A stretch of DNA of 64,000 bases from RYN-124 sp033851845 (GTDB lineage: Bacteria; Actinomycetota; Actinomycetes; Mycobacteriales; SCTD01). Position 1 is the stretch's first letter; every line of letters begins with the position of its first letter. The stretch lies in contig JAWWOH010000104.1 in NCBI GenBank assembly GCA_033851845.1, positions 38,019 to 102,018 of the forward strand. Reading direction: 5' to 3'. Below the pieces are notes generated by a model, which had not been told where the DNA came from, did no database searches, and saw nothing but the letters and a program-made list of their open reading frames with translations. Shown here piece after piece: positions 1 to 7,902 of the stretch. The translations under genes were made by a program, and so were the position numbers.

Positions 1-756
1 GATACGGTAGAGGCACGCGTCGCAGTTCATCCGGATGTCGCCACCGAGGGCCTCGTCGTACCGCTGCAGGATCAGCTCCGCGAGCGAATCGTGCGCACCG
101 AGCGGCTGCGAGACGATGACTTCGAAGCCGGCGCCGGCGGCCGACTTCGCGACCGCGGCCGGTAGTCGACCCGGACCGAGGAAGTACTGCGCAACGGCGG
201 CTCTCGCGACGCCCAGGCGGCGCAGCCGGTCGAGCACCTCTGGCAGGGTCGGCTTGGTAGCGGACGCGAAGGCGATCTCGACGGAGGCGTGGCCGGCGCG
301 CTCGAAGAGCAGTCGAGCGGTCGCCGCCACCTGTGCGTTGGCGTCGGGGTCGAGTGCACCGTTGGCGACAAGCACGACGGCGTCACCCGACGTGGCACCG
401 GCCTCCAGCAGTCGTTGCGCCAGGACGTCGACGAGGACGGGGTGCGGGCCGAGCGGTCGGCCGTAGCTGAACCGCACGTCGGGGTGCTTCCGCCGAGCGC
501 TCTGCACCGAGCCCGCGACGTCGCTCTTCGAGTGCGAGGCAGGCGTGAGGAGAAGAGGTACGACGGCGAGGTCGTCGGCGCCCTCGCGGGCGAGCCTCGC
601 GATGGCCGTGGCGATCGAGGGCGATGCGTTGTCGAGGTACGCCGGCTGCGTCCGCAGACCCGGGCGAAGTCGCTCCACGGTCGACAGCAGGTCCCGGACG
701 ACCTGCTGCGCGCCGTCGTCCTTGGAGCCGTGCGCAACGCCGAGCAGCACCGTCAT
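1..756 (-). CDS. sirohydrochlorin ferrochelatase, CbiX family (3' end cut by window edge)
   Basis: Inserts iron (possibly cobalt) into sirohydrochlorin to make siroheme, the cofactor of the sulfite reductase encoded 7 kb away. The frame is open from an ATG at 756 to base 1 with no stop, so the C-terminus lies outside. The protein begins MTVLLGVAHGSKDDGAQQVV, with the His of the GVAHGS metal site typical of CbiX. Near the visible end it has MNCDAC, the MxCxxC motif that binds a [4Fe-4S] cluster in long CbiX proteins. The ATG overlaps the stop of the upstream siroheme synthase (ATGA), indicating translational coupling and a last-in-operon position. Confidence 0.88.
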   Translation of the reverse strand, partial: MTVLLGVAHGSKDDGAQQVVRDLLSTVERLRPGLRTQPAYLDNASPSIATAIARLAREGADDLAVVPLLLTPASHSKSDVAGSVQSARRKHPDVRFSYGRPLGPHPVLVDVLAQRLLEAGATSGDAVVLVANGALDPDANAQVAATARLLFERAGHASVEIAFASATKPTLPEVLDRLRRLGVARAAVAQYFLGPGRLPAAVAKSAAGAGFEVIVSQPLGAHDSLAELILQRYDEALGGDIRMNCDACLYRI

Positions 757-1910
757 CGCAGCCCCACGACATCACCCACCACGACGACAGCGGGCGAGGA
801 CACCTCCGCAGCGTCGCGCGCCGCGTCGAGCAGCGTCGAGATGACTACGCGCTGCGAGGACAGGGTGCCGTCCTGGATGACGGCGACGGGGGTCTTCGGG
901 TCGCGACCGCCGTCAACGAGCGCCGTGCAGACGCCCTCGAGCCGGCCGACCGCCATCAGCAGCACGATCGTTCCGCCGAGGCGCGCGAGTGCGTCCCAGT
1001 CGACGGTCGACCCGGGGTCGCCCGGCGGCACGTGCGCGCTCACCACCGACACGGACTGGGACACGCCGCGGGCGGTGACCGGGATCCCGGCCCAGGCGGG
1101 CACGGCGAACGCACTCGAGACACCCGGAACCACCTCGACGGGTACGCCGGCATCGACGCAGGCCGCGACCTCCTCCATGCCACGGCCGAACACGTGTACG
1201 TCGCCGCCCTTGAGACGGACCACCCGTTGGCCCGATCGGGCGCGGTCGACGAGCAGCTGCTCGATCGCGCGCTGGTCGTAGGAGGGCCCGCCCGGCGTCT
1301 TGCCGACGTCGATGACCTCAACGTCCACCGGCAGTGCGATGTCCGGCGCGAGCCGGTCACGGACGACGACGTCGGCTTCGGCGAGCAGCCGTCGCCCGCG
1401 CACGGTCAGCAGTCCGGGTTCCCCCGGTCCGCCGCCGACGAGCGTCACCGAGCCGTTGCCGGGGCGGGTACGACGAAGCGGCAGGTCGCCGGTGTCGAGG
1501 GCCAGCGCGATCGCGTCGCGCAGTGCGGTTGCGCGGCGCGGGTCACCGCCCGCGGTCACCGACACCACCACGTCGTCGACGCGGGCGACAGCCGGCACCC
1601 AGGCCGACGAGTGCGACGCGTCGTCCGCGCGCACGCACCAGACCCGCCGGTGCTCGCAGGCCGCCGCGATCTGGTCGTCGACGACGCCCGTGCATGCCAG
1701 GACGAGCCACGCGCCGTCGACGTCGGTCTCGACGAAGGCCCGCTGCTGCATGGGCACGTCGGGGAGCTCGGCGGAGACCTCCACGGCCACGACGTCCACA
1801 GCGGCGCCGGCCGTCAGCAGCGCCCGCACCCGGCGTACGGCTACTGGACCTGCGCCGACCACCAGCACGCGACGACCGACCACGTCGAGGTGGAGCGGGT
1901 ACAGCGTCAC
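753..1910 (-). CDS. cysG: siroheme synthase: uroporphyrinogen-III C-methyltransferase / precorrin-2 dehydrogenase
   Basis: Makes sirohydrochlorin from uroporphyrinogen III by two SAM-dependent methylations and NAD-dependent oxidation. An N-terminal dinucleotide fold (VLVVGAGPVAVRR) is followed by a tetrapyrrole methylase domain with the motifs LVGGGPGEPGLLTVRG and VVRLKGGDVHVFGRGMEE. Iron insertion is probably left to the separate CbiX chelatase encoded next. I chose the GTG at 1910, which gives the family's usual YPLHLD-type N-terminus and lies 16 nt after the permease stop; a start at 1952 is possible but would overlap the permease. Last-but-one gene of the minus-strand cys operon. Confidence 0.9.
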   Translation of the reverse strand: MTLYPLHLDVVGRRVLVVGAGPVAVRRVRALLTAGAAVDVVAVEVSAELPDVPMQQRAFVETDVDGAWLVLACTGVVDDQIAAACEHRRVWCVRADDASHSSAWVPAVARVDDVVVSVTAGGDPRRATALRDAIALALDTGDLPLRRTRPGNGSVTLVGGGPGEPGLLTVRGRRLLAEADVVVRDRLAPDIALPVDVEVIDVGKTPGGPSYDQRAIEQLLVDRARSGQRVVRLKGGDVHVFGRGMEEVAACVDAGVPVEVVPGVSSAFAVPAWAGIPVTARGVSQSVSVVSAHVPPGDPGSTVDWDALARLGGTIVLLMAVGRLEGVCTALVDGGRDPKTPVAVIQDGTLSSQRVVISTLLDAARDAAEVSSPAVVVVGDVVGLR

Positions 1911-1926
1911 GATTGCGACTATCCGC

Positions 1927-2826
1927 CTAGGTACGGGCGATGAGCAGCCCACGGCGGCGAAGAACGCGTCGCTCGAGAGGTGCGAAGACGCAGAGCTCGA
2001 CGGCGATGCCGACGACGAGGATGCCGAGGATGCCGGCGAACACCCAGCTCATGTCGTTCTGGCTGCGACCGACGTCGAGGAGCTGACCCAGACCCTGCCC
2101 GAGCTCGGGAGAGTTCACGATCAGCTCGGCGGCCATCAGCGAACGCCACGAGAACGCCCAGCCCTGCCGCAGGCCTCCGACGTACCCGGGCAGGGCTGCC
2201 GGTAGCAGCACGTGGCGCGCAGAGGCCAGCCCGCGGGCGCCCAGCACCTTGCCGACGCGCTGGTACAGCGGCGGTATCTGGTCGATACCCGACACCATCC
2301 CGTTGGCGATCGAGGGTGTGGCACCGAGCAGGACGACGGCGAAGATCGCCGTGTTGCCGATGCCGAAGAAGATGATCGCGGCCGGCACCCAGGCGACCGA
2401 CGGCAGGCTCTGCAGCCCCGAGACGAGCGGGCCGATCCCCCGCCGCACCGGGCGGACCCGAGCGATGAGGATCCCGAGAGGTGTCCCGATCGCGAGGGCG
2501 GCGAGGAAGCCGAGACCGCCGCGGGCCAGGCTGGTCCCCATTGCCCCGAGCAAGGTGCCGTCGCCGAGCCAGTCCCTCACGACCAGGCCCACGTCCGCCG
2601 GCGATGGCAGGGCGTACGCCGGCTTCACGCCCGAGCGGTAGGTCAGCTCCCAGATGAGCAGCAGCAGCGCAATGGCGAGCAGCGGCGGCCAGGTGGCGGA
2701 GATCAGCTTGCGTGGCCGGGACGGCCCCGCGTCGAGGCGTGTCTCCAGCGCGTCGAGACCCGCCTCGAGCGAGGCGAGGTCGTCGTTGCCGCCGTTCGGG
2801 TTGCCCCGCCTGTCGAGGATGCTCAT
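1927..2826 (-). CDS. ABC transporter permease, sulfonate/taurine/nitrate type
   Basis: Membrane subunit of an importer for an organosulfur or oxyanion substrate. A charged, cytosolic N-terminal tail of about 60 residues precedes roughly six hydrophobic segments and the EAA-type loop (PAALPGYVGGLRQGW) that contacts the ATPase, as in SsuC/TauC/NrtB. The gene starts 1 nt after the ATPase stop and lies between sulfate-activation and siroheme genes, so a sulfonate or taurine role is favoured. Similar permeases carry nitrate or thiamine precursors, so the exact substrate is inferred from context only. Confidence 0.85.
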   Translation of the reverse strand: MSILDRRGNPNGGNDDLASLEAGLDALETRLDAGPSRPRKLISATWPPLLAIALLLLIWELTYRSGVKPAYALPSPADVGLVVRDWLGDGTLLGAMGTSLARGGLGFLAALAIGTPLGILIARVRPVRRGIGPLVSGLQSLPSVAWVPAAIIFFGIGNTAIFAVVLLGATPSIANGMVSGIDQIPPLYQRVGKVLGARGLASARHVLLPAALPGYVGGLRQGWAFSWRSLMAAELIVNSPELGQGLGQLLDVGRSQNDMSWVFAGILGILVVGIAVELCVFAPLERRVLRRRGLLIART

Positions 2827-2827
2827 G

Positions 2828-3601
2828 TCAGTGGGCTCCGTGGCGACGGATCTCGGTGCGCAGGTCCTCGGTGATGTCGACCGAGAGCTTCGCCACCTCC
2901 GGCGACTCGATCCGCCGCGGGTGAGCGATGTCGACGGGGTACTGCTTCGCGACGCGGCCCGGCCGCGAGGACATGAGGACCACGCGATCACCCAGCCGCA
3001 CCGCCTCACGGACGTTGTGCGTCACGAACAAGACCGTCAGCTGCTGTGATTCGCGCAGCCGCACCAGCTCCTCGTGCAGCACGTCACGGGTGATGGCGTC
3101 GAGCGCCGCAAACGGCTCGTCCATCAGCAGCACGTGGCTGTCCTGCGCCAGCGCCCGCGCCATCGCGACGCGCTGCCGCATGCCGCCGGACAGCTCGTGC
3201 ACCCGCTTGCCGCCGGCGCCGCGCAGCCGGACGAGCTCGAGCAGCTCGTTGGCCCGGGCCTTGCGCGCGCCCTTCGCCACACCGCGCAGGCGCAGGGCCA
3301 GCTCGACGTTCTGGCCAGCGGTGAGCCACGGCAGCAGGGCCGGCTCCTGGAACATCAGCGCCGCGCGCCCACCGGGGACATGGACCGCGCCGGCAGTCGG
3401 CTGGTCGAGGCCGGCGACCAGGTTCAGCAGGGTGGACTTGCCGCACCCCGACGCGCCGAGGAGGCAGAGGAACTCCCCCTCGGCCACGTCGAGGGTGACG
3501 TCCTCGAGGACGTTGGGCCCGTCGCCGAACCGCTTGGTGATGCCACGCAGCGACACCGCTCCGGTCGAACGCGTCACGCGCGGCTCCTCGAGGACGGTCA
3601 T
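2828..3601 (-). CDS. ABC transporter ATP-binding protein, SsuB/TauB type
   Basis: Energises the sulfonate-type importer. All nucleotide-binding motifs are intact: Walker A GASGCGKST near residue 45, signature LSGGMRQRVAMARAL, Walker B HVLLMDEPFAALD and the switch His in VLFVTHNVREAV. Length (257 aa) is normal for SsuB/TauB. It sits 1 nt from the permease and 1 nt from the substrate-binding protein gene, forming a complete import cassette within the cys operon. Confidence 0.88.
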   Translation of the reverse strand: MTVLEEPRVTRSTGAVSLRGITKRFGDGPNVLEDVTLDVAEGEFLCLLGASGCGKSTLLNLVAGLDQPTAGAVHVPGGRAALMFQEPALLPWLTAGQNVELALRLRGVAKGARKARANELLELVRLRGAGGKRVHELSGGMRQRVAMARALAQDSHVLLMDEPFAALDAITRDVLHEELVRLRESQQLTVLFVTHNVREAVRLGDRVVLMSSRPGRVAKQYPVDIAHPRRIESPEVAKLSVDITEDLRTEIRRHGAH

Positions 3602-3602
3602 C

Positions 3603-4673
3603 TCAGCTCCCTAGTCCTGCATCGTCCACGGTCCGACCGAGCAGCTCGTCGAGCAGTCGCAGGTCGTAGATGCCCTTGAGGTCCGCCTTCTTGACCAGTC
3701 CGGTGGCGAAGGCGTTCTCGGCGCTCTGCTTGAGCGAGGACGCGATCGGGTCCTCGGTGATCGTGATGTTGGCGAACGCGCGGTCGATCGTCGCCGGCTT
3801 GAGCGCCTTGCCGGTCAGCTTCTTGAGCTGCTCGTTGACGACGGTCTTCGCGTTGTCCGGGTCGGCCGCGATCTGCTTGTTGGCCTCGATCTCGCCACGC
3901 AGCAGCGCCCGGACGGTGCCGGGGTACTTCTGCAGGAACTCCGTCCGCACGATCAGGTGCGTCGTGACGAACTTGCCCTCCGGCCACAGCGACTTCTCGT
4001 CGACGAGGACCTTGCCGCCACCTTCGAGCACCAGCCGAGACGCCCACGGCTCGGGCACCCAGCCGCCGTCGATCTTGCCGTCCTTGAAGAGCTGCAGCGT
4101 CTGGCTGTTCTCCTCGGCGATGATCGTCGTGTCACCGGCACCGCGCAGGTCGGTCTTCAGACCGTTCTTCGCAAGGTAGGTCCGCAGCGCGATGTCCTGC
4201 GTGCCACCGGTCTGGGGAGACGCGATCTTCTTGCCCTTGAGCTGCGCGGGCGAGGTGATGTCGGGCCGTACGACGAGGGCCGCCCCGCCCGACGTGGCGC
4301 CGGCGATGATCCGGATCGCCTCGCCCTTGCTCTTCACGAAGGCGTTGATGGCGGGGTTCGGCCCGAGGTACGCCGCATCGAGAGCTCCGCCGAAGAGCGC
4401 CTCGACGGCCGCCGGTCCGGCGTTGAAGACCTGCGTCTTGAGCGTGGTGGTGCCGAGCTCCTTGGCGAAGACGCCCGCACCGACGCCGTACACCGCACTG
4501 GCGTGCGTGACGTTCGCGAAGTAGCCGAGCCGGAGCTCGGGCGCCGTCGCGGAGCCCGAAGCGGCGGCCTTGCTGGCGTCAGTCGACGCGGTGTCGTTCT
4601 TGGTCGTGGCGCAGGCCGAAATCAGCAGGAGCGCCGGAATGGACAGGGCAAGCAGTCGTGCCGTGCGGTTCAT
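3603..4673 (-). CDS. ABC transporter substrate-binding lipoprotein, sulfonate/taurine type
   Basis: Captures substrate outside the membrane for the permease/ATPase pair encoded downstream. The N-terminus is a lipoprotein signal with lipobox LISAC (Cys21), followed by a Ser/Ala-rich linker and a periplasmic-binding domain of the SsuA/TauA/NMT1 family (LRLGYFANVTHASAVYGVGA, later FVKSKGEAIRIIAG and KIASPQTGGTQD). The ATG follows a GGAAGG-type ribosome site. Upstream lie a 7-bp stem hairpin and a Cys-rich mini-ORF that may control entry into this part of the operon. Confidence 0.88.
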   Translation of the reverse strand: MNRTARLLALSIPALLLISACATTKNDTASTDASKAAASGSATAPELRLGYFANVTHASAVYGVGAGVFAKELGTTTLKTQVFNAGPAAVEALFGGALDAAYLGPNPAINAFVKSKGEAIRIIAGATSGGAALVVRPDITSPAQLKGKKIASPQTGGTQDIALRTYLAKNGLKTDLRGAGDTTIIAEENSQTLQLFKDGKIDGGWVPEPWASRLVLEGGGKVLVDEKSLWPEGKFVTTHLIVRTEFLQKYPGTVRALLRGEIEANKQIAADPDNAKTVVNEQLKKLTGKALKPATIDRAFANITITEDPIASSLKQSAENAFATGLVKKADLKGIYDLRLLDELLGRTVDDAGLGS

Positions 4674-4691
4674 GGTTCCTTCCGGGGATGT

Positions 4692-4709
4692 CCCAGGAGA
4701 CGTCCTGGG
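4692..4709 (-). promoter_or_regulatory. hairpin upstream of the sulfonate-binding protein gene
   Basis: A perfect inverted repeat (CCCAGGA, 4-nt loop, TCCTGGG) lies between the Cys-rich mini-ORF stop and the ribosome site of the binding-protein gene. It could be the attenuator arm of that mini-ORF, an RNA processing or stability element, or a DNA operator. There is no T-tract, so it is not a classical intrinsic terminator. Confidence 0.45.
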
Positions 4710-4718
4710 TTGATGTCG

Positions 4719-4826
4719 TTACGGGAGCGGGATGAGCGCTCCGTGACATCGCATCCCCGGCCGGCACGAGTCCTCGCACCAGCCAACCCACGGCGTGCGG
4801 GTCCAGTTCACCTGGTTGATGCTCAT
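4719..4826 (-). CDS. Cys/Trp-rich 35-residue ORF translationally coupled to cysN
   Basis: The frame starts at an ATG overlapping the cysN stop (TGATG) and runs 35 codons to TAA. The product (start MSINQVNWTRTPWVGWCEDS) holds three Cys (17, 21, 27) and three Trp (8, 13, 16), and 32 of 35 sense codons end in G or C, consistent with coding. It ends just before a strong hairpin and the ribosome site of the sulfonate-binding gene. I infer a cysteine-responsive regulatory ORF inside the operon, but a small functional peptide or a chance frame is possible; I recognise no family. Confidence 0.45.
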   Translation of the reverse strand: MSINQVNWTRTPWVGWCEDSCRPGMRCHGALIPLP

Positions 4827-6070
4827 CAGGCCACCATGCCCGCGCCAAGGGTGGTGCCGGTCGCCTCATCGAGCACGATGAACGCGCCGGTCGTCCGGTC
4901 GTCGGCGTAGGCGTCCAGGGCGAGCGGCTGTGCCGTGCGCACTGTCACGCGGCCGATGTCGTTGAGCCGGAGGGTCTCCGACGGCTCGGCCTGGAGCTGC
5001 GTGACGTCGAGCCGGTCGTGCAGCGTCTGCACCTGCGCCTTCACGGTGCGGGTCGTCTGCTTGACCAGCACCCGCTGGCCGGGCTGCAGCGGCGCGTCCG
5101 ACATCCAGCACACCGTCGCGTCGAAGGAGCTCGTCACCGTCGGCGCCGCGTCAGCAGCAACGATCATGTCGCCGCGGCTGACGTCGAGCTCCTCGGCCAG
5201 TCGAACGGTCACGGCCTGCCCCGTCACCGCTGTGGCGAGCGAGTCCTCGAAGACGTCGATCGCCTCAACGGTCGTGCGCCGACCGGACGGCAGGACGACG
5301 ACCTCGTCGCCGACGTTCAGCGTGCCGCTCGCCAGGGTGCCGGCGTACCCGCGGTAGTCGGGTCGCTCCTTGCTCATCGGGCGGATGACGTACTGCACCG
5401 GGAAGCGGGCCGGGCGCGGCTGGGCATCCTCCCGGGAGACGTGCACCTGCTCGAGGTGCTCGAGCAGGGCCGGCCCGTCGTACCACGGCATCGCGTCGCT
5501 GCGGTGGACGACGTTGTCGCCCTGGAGCGCAGCTATGGGGATCGCCGTGACGTCCGGCAGGTCGAGCTTGGCGGCGAAGGCGCGGAAGTCGCTGACGATC
5601 GCGTCGTAGGTCGCCTGGTCGAAGTCGACGAGGTCCATCTTGTTGACCGCGAGGACCAGGTGCGGCACGCGCAGCAGCGCGGACAGCGACGCGTGCCGGC
5701 GGGTCTGCTCGACGACGCCCTTGCGTGCGTCGACGAGCACCAGCGCGAGGTCGGCGGTCGACGCGCCGGTGACCATGTTGCGGGTGTACTGCACGTGCCC
5801 GGGGGTGTCCGCGACGATGAACGAGCGCACAGGAGTGGAGAAGTAGCGGTAGGCGACGTCGATCGTGATGCCCTGCTCGCGTTCGGCCCGCAGGCCGTCG
5901 GTGAGCAGCGCGAGGTTGGTGTAGTCGTCGCCGCGGTCGGCGCTGGTGCGTTCGACGGCCGCGAGCTGGTCCTGGAAGACCGACTTGCTGTCGTAGAGCA
6001 GCCGCCCGATAAGCGTCGACTTGCCGTCGTCGACGGAGCCCGCGGTCGCGAAGCGAAGAAGGTCGGCCAT
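4826..6070 (-). CDS. cysN: sulfate adenylyltransferase subunit 1 (GTPase)
   Basis: GTP-hydrolysing subunit that drives APS formation from ATP and sulfate with CysD. The translation-factor GTPase domain is complete: SVDDGKSTLIGRLL near the N-terminus, DTPGH, and NKMDLVDFD, followed by the two EF-Tu-like beta barrels. At 414 aa it is the stand-alone CysN, not the CysNC fusion; the APS kinase is a separate gene two positions upstream. Its ATG overlaps the cysD stop (ATGA). Confidence 0.95.
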   Translation of the reverse strand: MADLLRFATAGSVDDGKSTLIGRLLYDSKSVFQDQLAAVERTSADRGDDYTNLALLTDGLRAEREQGITIDVAYRYFSTPVRSFIVADTPGHVQYTRNMVTGASTADLALVLVDARKGVVEQTRRHASLSALLRVPHLVLAVNKMDLVDFDQATYDAIVSDFRAFAAKLDLPDVTAIPIAALQGDNVVHRSDAMPWYDGPALLEHLEQVHVSREDAQPRPARFPVQYVIRPMSKERPDYRGYAGTLASGTLNVGDEVVVLPSGRRTTVEAIDVFEDSLATAVTGQAVTVRLAEELDVSRGDMIVAADAAPTVTSSFDATVCWMSDAPLQPGQRVLVKQTTRTVKAQVQTLHDRLDVTQLQAEPSETLRLNDIGRVTVRTAQPLALDAYADDRTTGAFIVLDEATGTTLGAGMVA

Positions 6071-6975
6071 CAGAAGTAGCCCTCCTTCTTCCGGTCTTCC
6101 ATCGCGGCCTCGCTGGTGCGGTCGTCGGCCCGGGTCGCACCACGCTCGGTGATGCGGGTGGACGCAACCTCCTCGACGACCTCCTCCGGGGTCTTTGCCG
6201 GCGACTCCACCGCGCCGGTGCAGGACGCGTCGCCTACGGTGCGGTAGCGGACGACCTTTGTCGTCACCGGCTCGTTGGCCTTCGGCATCGAGTACGGAGT
6301 GACACCGAGCAGCATCCCGTCGCGCTCGAAGACCTCACGCTCGTGCGCGAAGTAGATCGACGGCACCTCGATGCGCTCCCGCGCGATGTAGCGCCAGACG
6401 TCGAGCTCGGTCCAGTTGCTCAGCGGGAAGACGCGGATGTGCTCACCCTTGACGTGCCGGCCGTTGTAGAGGTTCCAGAGCTCCGGGCGCTGGTTCTTCG
6501 GGTCCCACTGGCCGAAGGAGTCACGGAACGAGAAGAAGCGCTCTTTCGCCCGCGCCTTCTCCTCGTCACGGCGCGCACCACCGAAGACCGCGTCGTACTT
6601 GCCCTCCTCGATCCCGCGCAGCAGCGTCACTGTCTGCAGCGGGTTGCGCAGCCCACCGGGAACCTCGACGACGCGGCCGGCGTCGATGTCGTCCTGCACC
6701 TTCGCCACGACGAGCCGCGCATTCAGCTCGTCGACGCGCTTGTCGCGGAAGGCGAGCACCTCGTCGAAGTTGTGGCCGGTGTCGACGTGCATCAGCGGGA
6801 ACGGGATGCGGGCCGGCCAGAACGCCTTCTCCGCCAGCCGCAGCATGACGATCGAGTCCTTGCCGCCGGAGAACAGCAGCGTCGGCCGCTCGAACTCCGC
6901 AGCCACCTCGCGCATCACATGGATGCTCTCGGCCTCGAGGACGTCGAGCTGGCTCAGCCCGGTCACGGTCGTCAC
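6070..6975 (-). CDS. cysD: sulfate adenylyltransferase subunit 2
   Basis: Catalytic subunit that adenylates sulfate to APS. The PP-loop signature LLFSGGKDSIVMLRLAEKAF lies near residue 30, followed by the conserved HVDTGHNF and GGARRDEEKARAKERFFSFRD stretches; the C-terminus ends RKKEGYF as in CysD proteins. Length 301 aa is standard. The gene is overlapped at both ends (ATGA with cysC upstream and with cysN downstream), so CysC, CysD and CysN are made in a coupled series. Confidence 0.96.
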   Translation of the reverse strand: MTTVTGLSQLDVLEAESIHVMREVAAEFERPTLLFSGGKDSIVMLRLAEKAFWPARIPFPLMHVDTGHNFDEVLAFRDKRVDELNARLVVAKVQDDIDAGRVVEVPGGLRNPLQTVTLLRGIEEGKYDAVFGGARRDEEKARAKERFFSFRDSFGQWDPKNQRPELWNLYNGRHVKGEHIRVFPLSNWTELDVWRYIARERIEVPSIYFAHEREVFERDGMLLGVTPYSMPKANEPVTTKVVRYRTVGDASCTGAVESPAKTPEEVVEEVASTRITERGATRADDRTSEAAMEDRKKEGYF

Positions 6976-7553
6976 AAGAGGCCTCGCGTCTTGAGCACCG
7001 CGTAGAGCTGGTCGACCGACTCGTCGAGGGTCTGCTCGTGGGTGCGGATGACCGCGGCCGGGTCGGTCGGGGCCTCGTACGGCGCATCGACGCCGGTGAG
7101 GCCGGTCATCTCGCCGGCCCGCTGCTTCGCGTAGAGCCCCTTAACGTCCCGTTCGCTGCAGACCTCGACGGGCGTCGCGACGTGGACCTCGACGAAGTCC
7201 GCGCCGCGTTCGGCGTGCAGCCGGGCCACCCCGGCTCGTGTTTCGGCGTACGGCGAGATGACGCTCGCCAGCACCAGCACGCCGTGCTTGGCCAGCGTCG
7301 CCGCCACCCAGCCGATGCGCAGCACGTTGGTGTCGCGGTCCTCCCGGCTGAAGCCCAGACCCTTGCTGAGGAACTCCCGCACCTCGTCGCCGTCGAGCAG
7401 CTCCACGCCCTCGACCCCGTCCGCCTTCAGCCGGGCGGCGAGAGCGGTGGCCAGAGTGGTCTTGCCCGCGCTCGGCAGACCGGTCAGCCACACGGTCGCG
7501 CCCGCGCCGGAGCGCGGGGGACGCGGGGGCTGCCGCTCATCGAGGGCGGTCAC
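6972..7553 (-). CDS. cysC: adenylylsulfate (APS) kinase
   Basis: Phosphorylates APS to PAPS. P-loop GLPSAGKTT near residue 25, the RxxxR-type core and LRIGWVAATLAKHGVLVLAS are typical of CysC; length 193 aa. The start is a GTG at 7553 with a good AAGGAG site 7 nt upstream. It is the first full gene of the minus-strand cys operon; about 100 nt of leader separates it from a 25-codon leader peptide. GGCTCCTT at the beginning of that leader is complementary to AAGGAGCC over this ribosome site, a possible long-range block on translation. CysH in this window suggests direct APS reduction, so PAPS may serve sulfotransferases. Confidence 0.93.
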   Translation of the reverse strand: MTALDERQPPRPPRSGAGATVWLTGLPSAGKTTLATALAARLKADGVEGVELLDGDEVREFLSKGLGFSREDRDTNVLRIGWVAATLAKHGVLVLASVISPYAETRAGVARLHAERGADFVEVHVATPVEVCSERDVKGLYAKQRAGEMTGLTGVDAPYEAPTDPAAVIRTHEQTLDESVDQLYAVLKTRGLL

Positions 7554-7653
7554 GGGAGGGCTCCTTGGTCAGGCTGCTCTGACGGGCAAGACTAGAACGT
7601 GTTCTCGTCTCGAACCAGGGCCGATCGGTCGGGGCGGCCCGGTGAGAGAGGTG

Positions 7654-7731
7654 TCAGAGCGCGGGACAGACCGCACTCGCGACGCGCTGCAGATCGACAT
7701 GCAGCCGCGCGACGAGGAAGGAGCCGGTCAT
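7654..7731 (-). CDS. cysteine-type leader peptide upstream of cysC
   Basis: A 25-residue ORF (starts MTGSFLVARLHVDLQRVASA, then VCPAL) with the HVDLxRxxSAxC pattern of putative actinobacterial leader peptides found ahead of sulfur genes. The single Cys is codon 22, near the end. It starts about 55 bp from the divergent twin leader and ends 100 nt before cysC. Expected role: ribosome stalling at the Cys codon when cysteinyl-tRNA is short changes the leader RNA fold and raises cys operon expression. The Cys-sensing role is inferred from the pattern and the neighbours. Confidence 0.8.
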   Translation of the reverse strand: MTGSFLVARLHVDLQRVASAVCPAL

Positions 7732-7830
7732 GGGTAGATCATCCCACACCCTCGCCGCAACCGCCGCTGGACGTAGGCTTCCCGCCATGTCCGCTGTCCT
7801 CACCAGCCGCCTGCATGTCGATCTGCAGCG
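7685..7830. repeat. 20-bp inverted repeat formed by the two leader ORFs
   Basis: The core of the two leaders is identical at nucleotide level, CTGCATGTCGATCTGCAGCG, at 7811-7830 on the plus strand and 7685-7704 on the minus strand. Identity beyond what the peptide requires suggests recent duplication/inversion or selection on the nucleic acid itself. Confidence 0.9.
7774..7779 (+). promoter_or_regulatory. -10 box for the sulfite reductase leader transcript
   Basis: TAGGCT lies 7 nt before the ATG of the leader peptide, the spacing expected if transcription starts at the A of the ATG. This predicts a leaderless transcript whose first codon is that of the leader. No convincing -35 box is seen, which is common in actinobacteria. 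Confidence 0.6.
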
Positions 7831-7861
7831 GGTGAGCAGCGCGATCTGTTCCCTGGGCTGA
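7787..7861 (+). CDS. cysteine-type leader peptide upstream of sulfite reductase
   Basis: A 24-residue ORF (starts MSAVLTSRLHVDLQRVSSAI, then CSLG) of the same HVDLQR..SA.C family as its divergent partner. The only Cys codon (TGT, 7847-7849) is immediately followed by TCCCTGGG, which encodes the last residues and also forms the 5' arm of a hairpin over the sulfite reductase ribosome site. It is predicted to be leaderless. A ribosome slowed at the Cys codon would hold that arm open and free the downstream site. Confidence 0.85.
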   Translation: MSAVLTSRLHVDLQRVSSAICSLG

Positions 7862-7897
7862 GCAGTAAGTCCCCCCGTCGTACCAATCCCCAGGGAG
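7850..7897 (+). promoter_or_regulatory. attenuator hairpin sequestering the sulfite reductase ribosome site
   Basis: TCCCTGGG (7850-7857), starting right after the leader Cys codon, is perfectly complementary to CCCAGGGA (7889-7896). The 3' arm overlaps the Shine-Dalgarno AGGGAG (7892-7897), five nt before the reductase ATG. The arrangement supports cysteine-responsive control of translation initiation. The fold is by eye; competing structures were not computed. Confidence 0.65.
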
Positions 7898-7902
7898 TCC
7901 GG

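Noticed and set aside
4692..4709. Intrinsic terminator between cysN and the sulfonate importer
   Set aside because: The hairpin has no following T-tract and sits just upstream of a ribosome site in a continuous operon; attenuation or RNA processing is more likely.
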